Made by a program: the position numbers and the translations under genes
NCBI GenBank assembly: GCA_963170055.1
Contig: CAUJGJ010000087.1
Location: 1,322,601-1,386,600, forward strand
Source: Halisarca cf. caerulea
Lineage: Eukaryota; Porifera; Demospongiae; Chondrillida; Halisarcidae
Length of the DNA stretch: 64,000 bases
Direction: 5' to 3'
The notes under the pieces: model-generated
What the model was told of the DNA's origin: nothing
The model's database searches: none
What the model saw: only the letters and a program-made list of their open reading frames with translations
Shown here: positions 27,701 to 42,165 of the stretch, one piece after another
Position numbering within the stretch: position 1 is the first letter of the stretch
How the letters are laid out: every line of letters starts with the position of its first letter

Positions 27701-29139
27701 CAACACTTGGGCCAATAGCCCAGTTACATGAGCACAGTCACCAAACTAATACTTATAGACGGCATGGGATCTAGTCCGGGCACTAATATTGTTCACAGCT
27801 ACATATTGTGTAGGGGACAGTGCTACACAGGCAATGACATCATTCCAGGTGCCAAGGCCGCAATAGAGATATTATAGGTCGTAGTCACAAAAATAGACAA
27901 AGAAAGTAAAGAAGCAATGTTGATGAAACAAGCAAATGCATACATTATCAGTTCTACCCTCACTAGTAATTTGAACATGCGAAACAAGAACATAAAACAT
28001 CTGTGCGTACATACGTATGTACGTATGTACGTACATGTACATACATTCCTGCATGTACATACGTACATGTATGTTTAAATGATGAAGAAGTCCAAAAATG
28101 ATTGTGCCTATCACAGATCCATACTATAAGATCTCATGTTTTACATGCAATGCCTGTATGATGGAAATAGCTTCCATACCCTTACTGTCTAAGAATAAAG
28201 CATTCCAATTAGCCCTTTCTGCACTAGGGTTTTACCCCTTACATTCATTGGCTGTTTGTATAAATTGATTACACTAACATTGCTAAATAAGGTACTGTTA
28301 GCTGCAAGAAGGCGTATACAGAGTGTCTATGAAGGGGGCTTACCCTCACTTATGTAAACTCAGCAGCTAGGTATACAGATGTACTTGTGCACTTAGGATA
28401 CCAACACAATGGTGTACACAAGGATATCATGCCTCTGTTCTGAGGATGGCTATGGGCATGCACCAGTTTGATCATGAGCACTATGAGATACATACGTATT
28501 ATTTAGGGACACCTGAAAAAAGCTATGATGACTATTTGTGAAATGCTACAAGTTTGTGAATTTGACCTTTATGACTTCTACATGTTCGGTGTTGATTTCT
28601 ACACAGCAGGCCCACTTCATAGCAGTGATTTATCAAAGCTTGTCTCAAACTCTCTCCTTCTGCTCTTCCTACAATGTCATAGGAATGAGGTACAAATGTC
28701 TACGAATGAGCGAATGTGCGAGGATTCAAACAATGAATACTATCTTTTCTCAACTTCTAGGCACATCCTAGTTGGGAAAGTGCAGGGGTGTAGGAAGAGG
28801 TACTGTTGATGGGATTTTAGCCTCATCATTATTGGAGCTACGTATTCTTGAAAAAACTCTATAGATAAGCAGTGTGAGTTCTATTTTTGATGGAATATTA
28901 CGTAGCTAATGTTACCATGTTTATTTTCATTGTTTTCCACTGGATACCATAAGAATCAAAGTGATATAAATTGGAGTGGTGTGATATATAAATTGGAATA
29001 GTGTGATATGGATTAAAGAGATGTGATAAATGCAACCTTAGAAGGATAGTAGCTAAGTGACAAACAATGATCAGGAGATGTACCAACTAGCAGTGCATAC
29101 AATAGCAGCTTCCAAGACTGGTGTAGAGCTAAGACAATG

Positions 29140-29368
29140 CACCATGTACGTATGTAGCCCCTCAATGCACCATGTATGTAGCCCCTCAATACACCATGTA
29201 TGTAGCCCCTCAATGCACCATGTATGTAGCCCCTCAATGCACCATGTATGTAGCCCCTCAATACACCATGTATGTAGTCCCTCAATGCACCATGTATGTA
29301 GCCCCTCAATGCACCATGTATGTAGCCCCTCAATGCACCATGTATGTAGCCCCTCAATACACCATGTA
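29140..29368 (+). repeat. 24-bp minisatellite, first block
   Basis: About nine copies of a 24-bp unit, TGTATGTAGCCCCTCAAT plus (A/G)CACCA, varying at one purine position and occasionally as GTCCCT. Because 24 is a multiple of three and the unit lacks stops in several frames, it produces long repetitive open frames on both strands, which I regard as artefacts. Found only in unit B. Confidence 0.95.
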
Positions 29369-29704
29369 CAGTGCAACCTCTCATATCCGGGCAGTTTGGG
29401 ACCAAGGGGTGCCCGTAATTGTGAAAGTGCCCGTAAGTATGAATCCTCTACTACCCGTGTAGACTTTGAGACATTCCACACTTTAAATATACCTTTTTCT
29501 TTAATTTCCTTTAAGCAGTGACAAGTGGATGCTTTCTACCAGTCATTCAACCTAATCTTACCCATACACATTCACCACATGGTACGGCTATAGACCCATA
29601 ATGCAGTCCACATTAGTACTGATAATAGAAGTACATGTATGAAACACTGCCCGGTTGAGTGAGGTGCCCGTAACTACGGGGGCCGGATATGCGAGGTTCT
29701 ACTG
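29369..29704. mobile_element. 336-bp MITE inside the minisatellite, TA duplication
   Basis: Ends CAGTGCAACCTCTCATATCC and, on the opposite strand, CAGTAGAACCTCGCATATCC form terminal inverted repeats; TA flanks both sides (29,367-29,368, 29,705-29,706). Removing it rejoins the array unit as CCATG-TA-TGTAGCCCC. Subterminal GTGCCCGTAA words occur at both ends. No coding sequence. A nonautonomous Tc1/mariner-type element is the best fit. Confidence 0.85.
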
Positions 29705-30218
29705 TATGTAGCCCCTCAATACACCATGTATGTAGCCCCTCACTACACCATGCATGTAGCCCCTCAATGCACCATGTATGTAGGTATGTAGCCCCTCAAT
29801 ACACCATGTATGTAGCCCCTCAATGCACCATGTATGTAGCCCCTCAATACACCATGTACGTACGTATGTAGCCCCTCAATACACCATGTATGTAGCCCCT
29901 CAATACACCATGTATGTAGCCCCTCAATACACCATGTATGTAGCCCCTCAATACACCATGTACGTACGTACGTATGTAGCCCCTCAATGCACCATGTACG
30001 TATGTAGTCCCTCAATGCACCATGTATGTAGCCCCTCAATACACCATGTATGTAGCCCCTCAATACACCATGTACGTACGTACGTATGTAGCCCCTCAAT
30101 GCACCATGTATGTAGTCCCTCAATGCACCATGTATGTAGCCCCTCAATGCACCATGTATGTAGTCCCTCAATGCACCATGTATGTAGCCCCTCATGCACC
30201 ATGTATGTAGCCTCTCAA
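29705..30218 (+). repeat. 24-bp minisatellite, second block, with ACGT expansions
   Basis: About twenty further copies of the same unit. Several have 4, 8 or 12 extra bases, all ACGT-type tetranucleotides placed between CCATGT and ATGTAG (for example at 29,856-29,868, 29,958-29,976 and 30,070-30,088). The last unit, near 30,185, loses AA. Confidence 0.95.
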
Positions 30219-32522
30219 TCATTGAATGCTTTCTTTGTACGTTTTAACACCCCAGTGAAACTTCATATACTAAGCTATGTATAGTATGTAGTTTGGTGGG
30301 AAATGTAAGGGCTTGGGACTACTTGGTTCACAAAATCGTAGTGCAGCCTGTTTCAGGGCCAATTTACAAGAAGGCAAAACATGGTTTAAGGTAGGCTATC
30401 ATTCTGCAAAAGACCCTGTGTATGCTAGTTTATCTTATACTCTAGTACGCACAGTACAACACGCTTAGTAGCAATGTGTTAGTAGGTTTTGTGAGGCAAT
30501 GTCTCAAGAGAAACATTATTATCCGAAGTAGAAATACAACACACAGTGTCACAGAGAATTTGACGTCATCAACAAATTAATATAGTTTAATGTATATACA
30601 ATTTTTCGTAGTTTGAACTGTAGAGTGTATACAGCCATGTTAGATGTAGTCTGACGAGTAAAACCCTACACTCTATCTGTTTAATTAGTGGGCAAGCCCT
30701 TTCTAAACACATTTTACATATACAAAAGCAATGTTGAAACAACATACATTGACGTTACACATGTTGTGCAATGTTAGGGGAACCCAAGGCTGGAGAATAA
30801 CCACAGCGACTTATTGTAGTTGATGGGGCATCACCTCTGCTCTGCTTGGTTGCTATGGGTAAGAACATCTGTGCATGTCAGTCATCCAAGCAGGAAGAAC
30901 ACGGAAATATATCAGCATGGGATACCATCGTTATTACTCAATTGACACTCCAATTGGTTCATTACAAGATAACTTTGGTGGTTTTTGGGATGTACGTAAC
31001 TGCAGTTGATAAAGGTAGTTTACTACTATCCCTTGAGACCTGTGAATTGCATATGTACGTATGTACAATGTCATACAACAACCATAGCCTGGGGAGTGGG
31101 GTGGTCAACGTGGCAACCAACTGAAAGTGATGTCCTGCTAACCTCAAATGGTCCTTGTCACTTTCATGGTCAGTTGCCATAGCAATATTCCAACCACCTC
31201 AGTCCTAAACCACAACCCAAGCTTTGGTTAACAAACCACCTCCCCACAGGAACCTAAAGTGGTCATGACACACAAACACACTACAGACATACCAGATGAC
31301 AAAGGAAGAAGAGGTCATGCCTGCATCAATGAGGGGATGTAATGTCATGCTCTGTCACAAGGAGTGATGTACTAGGCATGATCAGCTGTGACTTCACTTC
31401 ATTGGTAATGCACAATGCTATCAAGTAAACAATAAACTAATGATCCTCCCATACAATATACTACATACATACGTACAGTACGTACGTATTATACATGTAC
31501 ATACGTACGTACACTTGACTATGCATAATGCCCAAGAAACACTGAAGCACACTATTAAAACACACACACACACATCAACACATACTCCACAATCACATAC
31601 GTATTGCATGACACCAGCACATAATATGTACATTTAAAAGTATGCAGATCGCTCACACAAAAGTTGGCTATTATATCAACAATACATGGACTATGGTTGT
31701 AGAACGATCACTGTTGTGAGGATGGTTCTGGGTGTGTAAAACAATAATAATACTGTACCAGTCTGACCGCGATCACTGTGAGATTTATGTATACACAAGG
31801 AGAATTTAGGACTCTTGGAGGAATTAATGCTCCACTACTCAGTACTCAAAGGGAAGGTGCACAAGGCAAAGGAATTGCGAATGCATACAACACTGCGGAA
31901 ATTGAATGATTTTAGGACAGAGAACACAAAATTCTCAGCTATAAAGGTGATAATCACACAAGGTACAAGACTTGGCTCACTTCGAGCATTGAAGCAAGTA
32001 TTTTTTATGAAATGTGAGACAAGAGAGCGGCATGATGAGTAAAAGTGGTAGCATAATTGCTTCCCACTAGAAATATCTATCGTTCCCGGTGAATTCAATC
32101 ACACTATTCTTTCTTTACTAGACCATGAAGAATATTCTCAAGCGCAACCATGTACACAATGCTGAAACGGCGGATGTTGATTGGGGAATAATGGCTCTTA
32201 CTGAACATGGAACAACCTCAAAACTGCTCTTTAGGTGTTACACGCTATACGTAAAGTGTGCCACGGGCTAGCACTAATGGATGTGTCCAATACATTGACC
32301 GGTGATGGTGCAATGTATGTTTGTATGTAAGTACACACATACATATTACTTAAAGCATACAAGCATAATAAAGTGTACATTCGTACGTACATATGTATGT
32401 ATGCTGCGAACAGTATGTACGTATGTATCCTGCATTACAGCAAAGGTTTCTCTTGCACATACGTACATAAGTTATGACAAGCTGATGCATATGTGTGCAA
32501 ATACGCATGATGGTTTGTGAGT

Positions 32523-32795
32523 TTTTATAGGATATAGGGTATAGGGTATAGGGTATTCTTATTTAACCTGGGGAACCTTTAGCCAGAGACTACTGTAAGT
32601 GGCACCCAGAAAAGAAAAGGGACAAAAGGCAAAAAACAAAAACAACAAAGGGGGTGACTGTACAAAGATTCAACAAAAAGAGTTCGAAGTTTGTATTATG
32701 GTGAAATGATAATAGAATGAATAGATGAGCAAAATTATAAATTTAGTGAGAGAGACATTGGTGAATGGAATAAATTCAATCTGTAATGAGATAAG
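32523..32795 (-). mobile_element. LINE 3' end inserted in unit C
   Basis: About 270 bp absent from unit A (junction near 222). Read on the minus strand it ends with CCAGGTTAAATAAGAA followed by a heptamer tail (ACCCTAT)n, seen on the plus strand as ATAGGGT repeats at 32,531-32,553. A 3' microsatellite tail preceded by a TAAATAAGA motif is typical of CR1/L2-like LINEs, and the same motif ends the insertion at 7,368-7,695. No protein remains. Confidence 0.5.
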
Positions 32796-35700
32796 ATCAT
32801 GATCAGCATGCACCATGCTGCATAGTAGATACATCCTCTGTAGGTGTGCTCCACCCACACACCTGTTAGGCCGGATACAACTACGTACATACATATTGTT
32901 TGAAAGACATGACAGCATGAAGTCTCATACCACAAGTAATCAAATGTGTAAATGTATCTATGCTGTAACAAACATGTGGTTTGAAACATCACAGGCACCT
33001 CGGCCTGCAGATATTTTCTCTGAATTACAGATGCCAACAATCTGTACATACGTATGTACGAAAGTAAAGAGTGGAGCATAGGCCTAAAGGATTTTGTTGA
33101 AAAAAGTGAAGTTCACTGAATTCTTGGTGAGCACTGCACCTCACCTCATACCTCAAACGATGCAATGCCAATTACCAGAATCTCACAGTAGAAAGAGGAA
33201 CATATAAACGTACATACGTAAGTATGTCAACATTGGGTGGATTCGTGTTCCAAGTCAGAGTAACACACGTATCAAACGAAATGCTCGCACTTCACATGCT
33301 ATCTATGGGCACTTATGTATTGAAAGTGAGTGTGAAATTCCACACTCGTACGAGGCACTCGTGAGTCTCACGGACTATCTGCGGGTTTAGGGCAAGTTAC
33401 TTTTAATCACCACTGTAACTCACATATTCAGGCTTTGATTAACAAACCCCTTCCACACGGGAACCCAAAGTTGGCATGACACACACAAGGCGCATACTAC
33501 AACTATTTACAACTCTTTGAGATTGGAAAGGAAAAGATGACATGTTTGCAGTAAAACAACTTGTGATATGAGGATGTCATGTCATGCTTTGTTCGGTGCA
33601 GCACTACCAGTTCCTATGGTCATACATGTGTACAGGTGCATGTGATGTAGGCTCTCGCTGACACCCCATACTGTACTGCTCAGCAATTCATTAATGTTGG
33701 AAAAACAATAAACAAAAGAACATTGCACAGGGAGAAAGGACACAATACGCTATTGTAAATGCAATCAGTAGGAGAGAAAGAGAGGTCTATCACGGCATTG
33801 CTTTGGGTGTTGACGGTCAAAAACATCAGCTACTTGAGGTACGTTACCACATTTCAGGAGCTACGTATGTGAGACCCACAACACAACCACAACCTACAGT
33901 AAGACCTCTAATGTGCCACACGTACGTATGTACTTATGATTAAGTGAATAATTATGCAGTACTCAAGCAAACCACACCAGTGTCTGCAAGATGCAGGAGA
34001 TGCGGTGTAGGGAACCCATGCAGAACAGCAGTACAGCATGCCACCATGAGCCAACATCACACTTACGTACATATTTGTATGTGTGTACATATGCACAACC
34101 ATAGACAAATTGATAGTGCTACAAAATTTACGAGACTAAACCATACACACGTACGTACGTATGTACGTACTCTTAAGGAATAACTAATGAACTGTAGAGA
34201 AAAACATGCTTAGAAGATTCGTACATACATGTACGTACATGCGTTCATATACATGGCAATCATCTAAAACTTGTAGGGGCAAATCTAAGGGTGAATCCAA
34301 TACACGTAGATACTACCACAGAAAGTACATGGCATAATATCCTTCTCCCAATACAAAGACATAAATGTGCATACTACTATACTTTATGTCAGGTTTTAGC
34401 TAATTAGCCTCACTCCAATACAGATACCCAAAGTTGACACGACAAAAAGAAACTTGTTGGATGAGAAAGGAAGAAGAGGTCGTGTCTGCAGCAACATGAG
34501 AATGTCACGTCACGCTCTGCATTATAGAGTGACGTACATACGTACATATGTGTGTACCAATTTGATATACGTAGCATGGCTTCACTTGGCGATGTTATGC
34601 AGTGTTGTCAACAAAGAAACGATAGATTATAAACTCCACAGTTCAAATACAGTAGTAGAATTACACACATACAACATACATATGTATGTACGTACGTATA
34701 TACTTTAGTAAAAGTGTTCAAGTAGCACCAAAGCACATCGTTCAGCTCACACACCAATAGTAAGTACTAGTACGTGACACGACAACTTCACCTGTATATA
34801 CGTACGTACATACGTATGCATGTACATATTCATGTACGTACATTTGAGGTACGTACAACTTCAAAACTCAACACTTGTATGATAGAGGTACATACACAGC
34901 TTCTCTCACAACCTGCACTGTGGAGCCTCCGTAGTACAGACTCTTTGAAATGTAAAAAGGTTTGCTACACATACTACGTACATTCTCACTGCAACGAGGC
35001 TACTTTACACTGGGGTTGGGCGATAGTGGATTTTGCACTCACAATCATTGTTGAGAAATGTGATAATTGTTGCAATACTTACTTTATGCCAGAACTCAAA
35101 GAATACACTTCATCAGGTCAAATACACATGCCACAAAGTGGGAGTTGAACCTGACCACTCAGAATACTTGAATCGGTGTTTAGTGAAGTAACCATTGCGA
35201 CTAAAGACCTTCCCGAGGTACTTTAGCTTGCATATTCACAAACAATTGGACTAATCATGTTATGATTGTCACAATATCAAACTTTGCCATCAATAGGATC
35301 ATTGTCTGCAGAATTGTCACAGTACAGTGATGGTATTGAATTATTGTACAACTCTACGAACATAACAATCTGCATATCAACATATTATATTCACTAAAAG
35401 CTTCTTGTAGAGAACTCTGCTATTAGGTGCATGAGTCGGCTACCTACGTATAAGAGGTTTCAATGTACACACAGTAAGTACACATGTACATACATACCTG
35501 AGAGCAAAAGCATTTTATTACTGGGGTTTTACTCTTACACATTGGTTGTTTTCAATGCACCAAAATAACATTCGCAAACAGGATAATGTAGTGGTACTAA
35601 GGCTTCCCTTCAGTTTGGTAGACTCAGCATACTTGAGGTCCTTGGGATACCACTTACACTGAAGTGAAAGGTCACCATGTCCCAGTATTGAGAAAGGTTA

Positions 35701-36689
35701 TGGGTATGCATTCTTGTTGCTTGTTGTATTCTTGTACGTACATTCTTGTATTCCAGCATCACTGAGAGCCCAATACATATGCGTACGTACGTACGTATGT
35801 GACACACATGTACTGTCACAATATGGGGAACTCACAGTCCAGCCTGCTGACTCATCCCCAGTCAGTTAGCTGGGCAGAGCAGGGCTTTCAGTGAAAATGT
35901 AAATCGGTCTGTGGATGGATATTTATTACTTCATTAAACATTTCAGTTTCAATTTCAGTAATGCAATCACGCTTCATAGAGCTAGTGATTGTAGGGATGA
36001 TATCCATCCTTGTCCTCACTGTCCTCACAAGGTTAATACAATACAAAGTTACATACATACGTACATGTATGCAGTACAAACAAACAGCAAAGAATCAATA
36101 GAATAAGACTAACTTGCATAAGGAATCACACTAGATATCCAACTGTTCTAAAAACAACTAAGAGTTAAGCAGGGATCAGGAAATGGAAATGTTTGTGCTA
36201 GACAGTAGGATTTTGATGTGCAGTTCTCCGAGGATAGAATGGAAGGCTTCACATGTGAGATTTCATACTTGAAGCACATACCCTTTCCTTGATAGAATGC
36301 TAAGATGCACACAAGACCCAATCCTTCTCTCTAAGCGACTGGTCTGGAATCCCATGTGCATCTAAGATCCATAGTGTGAGGGTGAGGCTTAAAGTAGACA
36401 ATCTCAGAGTCATGGTAACTATACTGCACTATACAGGAGAGAGTGCTGAAGCCGAGGTGACTGACTGATTGCTTATACAATACAGCATAAGAATGTATGT
36501 ATGTATATACGTACATACATACGTACGTAGATGTTTTAGATAATTATCTAAATGTACATACGTAGGTACTGAACAGAAATTCACTGAAACAGGTGTGCAG
36601 GTGTACATATGTGTGTGTGGGGTGGGGGGGTGGGTGGGGGGAGGTGTAACACAATAATAATCTGAGGATATAAACCCACAAGAGCAAAA

Positions 36690-36701
36690 AAAGTGTGTGT
36701 G

Positions 36702-36767
<66 letters not shown>

Positions 36768-36785
36768 TGTGTGTGTGTGTGTGAA
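36690..36785 (+). repeat. (TG)n microsatellite
   Basis: Paralogue of 3,937-4,240, about a third as long, with the same upstream G-rich tract and AGAGCAAAAA flank. Confidence 0.95.
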
Positions 36786-39700
36786 TGCGTGCGTGTGCAT
36801 GTACATGCGCATGCATGTATACACACGTGTTTGTGCACATCCTCTTTGCTTACTCAACAGTCACAAACATCTAAAACAACATACATGGAAAATATGTATA
36901 TATGAAAACTGGATTAACGAACATCACACAATAATTGGTAGACCCATCCCCTACTGGACATGTATGGACGTACGTACGTATGTAATGTCACACTGAGAAG
37001 TACATAATCCTGTATATATACCAAAAGTCATGCTTAAACCATGCACGAGTATATACGTATGTACTGTATGCACATTTGTCCAATGAATAAAAGGTTCTAT
37101 AAGCGATTGCCCAACTCACAAGTACATCAGGCAGGGAAATTGTGTCAGATTACAGAGGTTGTCAGTTTACAGAGTGACTCATAGTACACTTCAACATGTT
37201 GACTGTACCTCATGAGATGGTTGGATTATAGAGAATGTCAGATTAGAGAGGTTTCCTGTATAAGACTATGATTACATGCAGTGCCTGCATGATGGAAATA
37301 GCTTCCTTTGCTCTCCACATCTGAGAATAAAGCATTCCAATTAGCTCTTCTGCACTAGGGTTCTACTCCTTACACTCATTGGCTGTTTTGAATAAACTAC
37401 TTAAACTAACATTGCCTAATAAGGTATTGTTAGCTTCAAGAAGGCTTCCCTCACTTATGCAAACACCACATACTAGGGGTGCTTGGGATGACAGTAAACG
37501 GATACAGTCATACTTAACATTACTTAGTTTAGAGTGTCTATGGTCAAACCTCTTTATAAAGTCATTTGATACAACATCACTCTCTCTACAACACACATGC
37601 AGGGAACTGTTTCACTGGTCTCTGTACAAAATGTATTGGTTACAATAACAACAACGTGTTTATAGCAGCACAAAGAGTGGAACCAGTGGTGTTTTTGTAA
37701 AGAGGCCTGACTGTATCATGTCATGTTATGCAGATGGTTCTGGGCATGTACGTAAACATTGTAGGAATCTTATTGTGACCACTATAAGACGCATACACAG
37801 GGGGATTTAGGAATCTTAGAGAAATACACCCACTGTAGTATGTACTCCTTTGCCTAGATACACGCTTTGGGAAGGTTAGCTGTGCCACCTTTTACGTGTG
37901 CAGGTGGTATCATTTACCGCAAACATAGCATAACGTTGTGCATATGCATGTACGCATAGTGTTAAATCAGAATCAACAACAAAACACAAGTGCAGCACTC
38001 GATCATACGTAAATTGCATGTCTGAAACATACGTACATACATACGTACATACAGTATATACAGCACATACAGTACATACGTACGTGTGTACATACACATA
38101 AGAATGCAAAGCCAGCACCTTGATAACATGAAATCATCTATTCATTACTCATGTCCAGCTATGTATCTTGGTATGTGTCACCATGCCACATACTATTTGT
38201 ATCTTCTCTTGTGTACCACAGCAGCACACCTTCCCACTAGGGAGGATACAACTGTGCATGTACGTACGTATTGCCTGAAGCACATGACAGCACGAAGTCT
38301 CCTATCACAATAATTAGATGTTCATACACACACGTACGTACATACGTACATACGTACGTGTGTACTGCTGTATGTATGCTTTACGGATGAAAGTATCTTT
38401 GCTGGTTTTTTTTGCCATTTGGAACAGCACAGAAACATCTGCCTGCATTGCATTGCACAGTGGAACCCACTCCACATGACACTCAAGGGACTAATGAAAA
38501 GTGTTCTTGTTATCAGAATTTCATGCTATAAGAACAATTAGGAATATTAGGGCATTGAAGGGGACATTTGCAGCTTTCATGTTAACCATAATTTTGCATA
38601 AAATGAGTTTGTGTTGACAGGGTTCCATTGTACTCATGTAATTGCAGATGCCACTAATCTGAGGGTAGATGTAGAAGACGTTCCAATCAAAATGAAGTCT
38701 GTTGGATTCCCAGGGGACATGTAGGACCTCACAGCTCAAATGAAGGAGCCCATACCACCTACTATAAACCACAAAAAATGACAAACATAAGTACTTTAAA
38801 CTTTATTAAAGGTTACCATTACTATAAAAATGCTAAGGAATACTGTTCCACTGACCACATTCCTCCGAATATAAATAAGACAAATGTGTACAAACAATAG
38901 TCAAGCAATGCCACAGGACCCGGAGGTGAATGACTACCCTGACAACTACACATGTATCTAGAAAAGTTAGGACTGCTCGTGGTTAGCGGGACATCAGCAC
39001 TACTCGGCTGTCATTGCTATCAACCTCTGCCCAGGTCACACATCAAAGCATTGGAAACCACAGGAAGTCAGAATTTAAGGCATACACTCCAAGTACGTAG
39101 GGTTCTGTTCAGGTAATCTCCTGATGTGGTGTTCAGTCAATCAATTCACAGCTAATACGTACAAGTTTAATGTATGACACTACTCGCCGAAGATGGTTGC
39201 TATTGGTATCATGTATATACGCACGTACTATGAGAAAAAATTGAAGACCTGTGTACTTTTAAGTGTACCATCCAGCTAAAACATGACCAAAGGTTCTTTT
39301 TCAAGGTAGCAAGACTAAGCATGAGGTTAATGTAGTGTTCATTCACAAAAACAGTTTAGAGAAAAGACTAGATCTTTGAAATACTGCATTGTGATTTCAA
39401 CTTCTCTGGTCTCTGAAGAGTGGCTTTACTTGGTCAGCATAGTGTAATGTTAACAAATAGGCAATAAACCACTAATCCCATAGTTTACATACAGCTGCAG
39501 TAGATACATACGTATGTAAGTACACTTGGCTATGTACATAAGTATGTACGTACATGTACATATACAGTTCTTAAATGCTCAGGCAGTTCAGCTAACATAT
39601 CAATACACATACGTACATATGTACTCCCTGATCACATATGGCATGTCACAACATAGCACCTGTACGTATATACGTACGTAAGTACATACGTAGGTACATT

Positions 39701-40509
39701 TCAAAGTGCTACTGACCAAACAAGCATTGGGTATTATGATAATAAAGCACATACGTACACGTACACAATCAGGCTGTGACACTCCTACTTTGACTGTTTG
39801 ACATACGTAACTTATAGTAAACCCGAAACCTTCAAAACATGCAGTACACACATGTTCATCGCACATTCCGATAATGGTTCCAATTAGTGCACGTAACATG
39901 GCAATCATTTACAGTAACACTACTAGACAACAACCATGGTTATTAGAACATTCTGTATTCTGAACCTTACCAGGGGTTAACATTGTGACAAGATGTATAT
40001 GTATGTACATATGCACAACAATATTAGTGTATCAAAAGGAAACCATTAATACACTATTAAATGTTCAATCTAGGCACAGGTCTGGGTACTCTACTTTTTG
40101 TCAGGTTTTGGCTGAAAAAGCACTATCCTTCTCCCAATATCTAGGCACACCCCCTTCTACACATGAACCCAAGGATAACGTAACACTCAAGGAACTCAGC
40201 ACATGAGAAAAATAGAAAAGTTCATGTCTGCAGCAATACACAGATGTCATTTTGTGCTCTGTATTACGGAGTGAGGCATTAAGTTTGAGCATCATGGCTT
40301 CACTTGGTTGTTCGTCCTTTCCACGCGGGAACTGAACATCCTCTAGTTTAAATACAGCTGTTAGCACATACATACGTATGTATGTACATGCTATGTACGT
40401 ACGTATGTATGCTATATATGTAGAGTAAGTACAAACACTCAAGAAATACCACAGCACCTTGTGCAGCTCACAAACAATGGTTCAGCTCAAACACCAGTAT
40501 GTACTATTG

Positions 40510-40790
40510 AATCACACATGACAAGACACCTTTACCTGTATATACCTGCGTACGTACATTAGAAGCACCACTGGAAACTGAATGCCAGTGTGACAGACGT
40601 TCATACGTACATACGTACTGTACGTAACTTCTTTTACTATCCACACTGTCATATATGATAAGACACCTTTACCTGTATATACCCGCGTACATAAATTTGA
40701 AGCACCACTGGAAACTCAATGCCAGTGTGCAGAAGTACGTACATACATACGTACTGTATGTAACTTTTTTACTATCCACACTGTGGAATC
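40510..40790 (+). repeat. ~140-bp tandem duplication
   Basis: The block from GACAAGACACCTTTACCTG to CTATCCACACTGT occurs twice in a row in unit C (about 40,514-40,650 and 40,655-40,788). Unit A has it once, at 7,967-8,093. Confidence 0.85.
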
Positions 40791-42132
40791 TCTGCAATAC
40801 AGACATGTTTGAAAAGTAAAGGTTTGTTACACATCCATTTTCACTGTAATGGGGCTACTTCACACTAGAGTAGGGCGATATCGGATATTGCAGGTGATGA
40901 TTGTCAAGGAAAGTGAAGATTGTCGCAATACTTGCACAACGCCAAATGTTCCAAAAATACACTTAGTCAGTACATACGCATGCATGTCACAAAGTTGAAG
41001 TTAAACCCGACCAATCAGTACATTTTTGAGTTGTTGTTTAGCACACATAGTATCCTTGGGGCTACGCACTACCGATATCACATATGGGGATACACTGAAG
41101 TGAAAAGACCTCCATGACCCGGTAGTGAAAAAGAATATGGGCATGTACGCATTATTCATATAGCCCAGTGTCTTGATAGCTTATGTGCACATAAAATGCA
41201 AAAGTATGTATGTACTGTATATGTATATTGCTCTTTCCTCTTGTACATATTATGTAAATGTCTCCTTACATACTTCATAAGGTGGCATTTCAAGTATCTT
41301 ACATCACTTAATTTGGAATAAATCTTTGACGCAGTTCACTAACAGTATATACGAACGTATGTGCGTGCCCACATGCATAGACACCTGTACAGAGAATAGC
41401 CACATGAAAACTTCACTTTCAAGCTAAGAATAAGTCTTGAGGTACAATACAGCATATGTATGTACATACGAACGTAGGTAGAGTAAGTATTTTTGGATAA
41501 GAAAATATATGTACCATGTATTACATAGGCACTGAACAGGAATTTACTGAAACAGGGGCTGACTACATGGGACTAGGTGTGCACAGTCTCGCCTAGAGTT
41601 GATCAGTTTCAGCCACTTACCCTACCAATTCACATCCATTAGGAAGTGTGCTGACATCAATGACCTGTGCTTCATCACAAATATCAACACACTTTTGTCT
41701 TTGATCTACCCGGCAATTGCCCATGCACCAGATACAAACGAACAACGAAGCACAAGTACAATATTCACAAATTGCATGTCTGACTCCTATAATGTGCACC
41801 ATACATGAAATAACGCATAACCAGCACCTTCCCCAATCACTCCCTACACAGGTAGTGGAACCTATGACACTTCATATTCGTTCATTACTCATGACATTTG
41901 CTGTAACTGCAGTCGTACAAGGTATACACTGTACATGGAAGACGTTAGCAATGAAGTGTGGATCTTAAGTTTGGCACTACAAGCTTACGTAGTTTGTAGT
42001 GACAACCGTAACAACCAGGTAGTGCAAAGCTCTTTATTGTCATGCGCACAACAGTCATCTGTGCACTTGCATACGTACGTACAATGTCATGCTTATGGAC
42101 ACACAGATTGCAAATTTACAAAGTAACGGAGC

Positions 42133-42165
42133 TCACACACACACACAAACACACAAACACACAAT
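42133..42165 (+). repeat. Short (CA)n microsatellite
   Basis: CA run with AA interruptions after the AAGTAACGGAGCT flank; the short paralogue of 23,091-23,199. Confidence 0.9.

Larger units (their letters stand above)
19500..32440. repeat. Segmental duplication unit B
   Basis: Second direct copy, shorter at about 12.9 kb. It begins with sequence like the start of unit A (19,500-19,560 resembles 1-60). It lacks the A segment from roughly 3,500 to 10,000: 21,950 continues directly into sequence equivalent to 9,900-10,060. It carries a B-only minisatellite block (29,140-30,218), and a segment at 27,450-28,090 that is shared with C but missing from A. The final part, 30,700-32,310, repeats 17,780-19,350. 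No gene is supported in it. Confidence 0.8.

Noticed and set aside
29013..30284. Overlapping 60-154-codon frames on both strands, and a CRISPR-like look
   Set aside because: The 24-bp unit is a multiple of three and stop-free, so frames arise automatically. Units are contiguous without unique spacers, and the DNA is eukaryotic, so it is a minisatellite.
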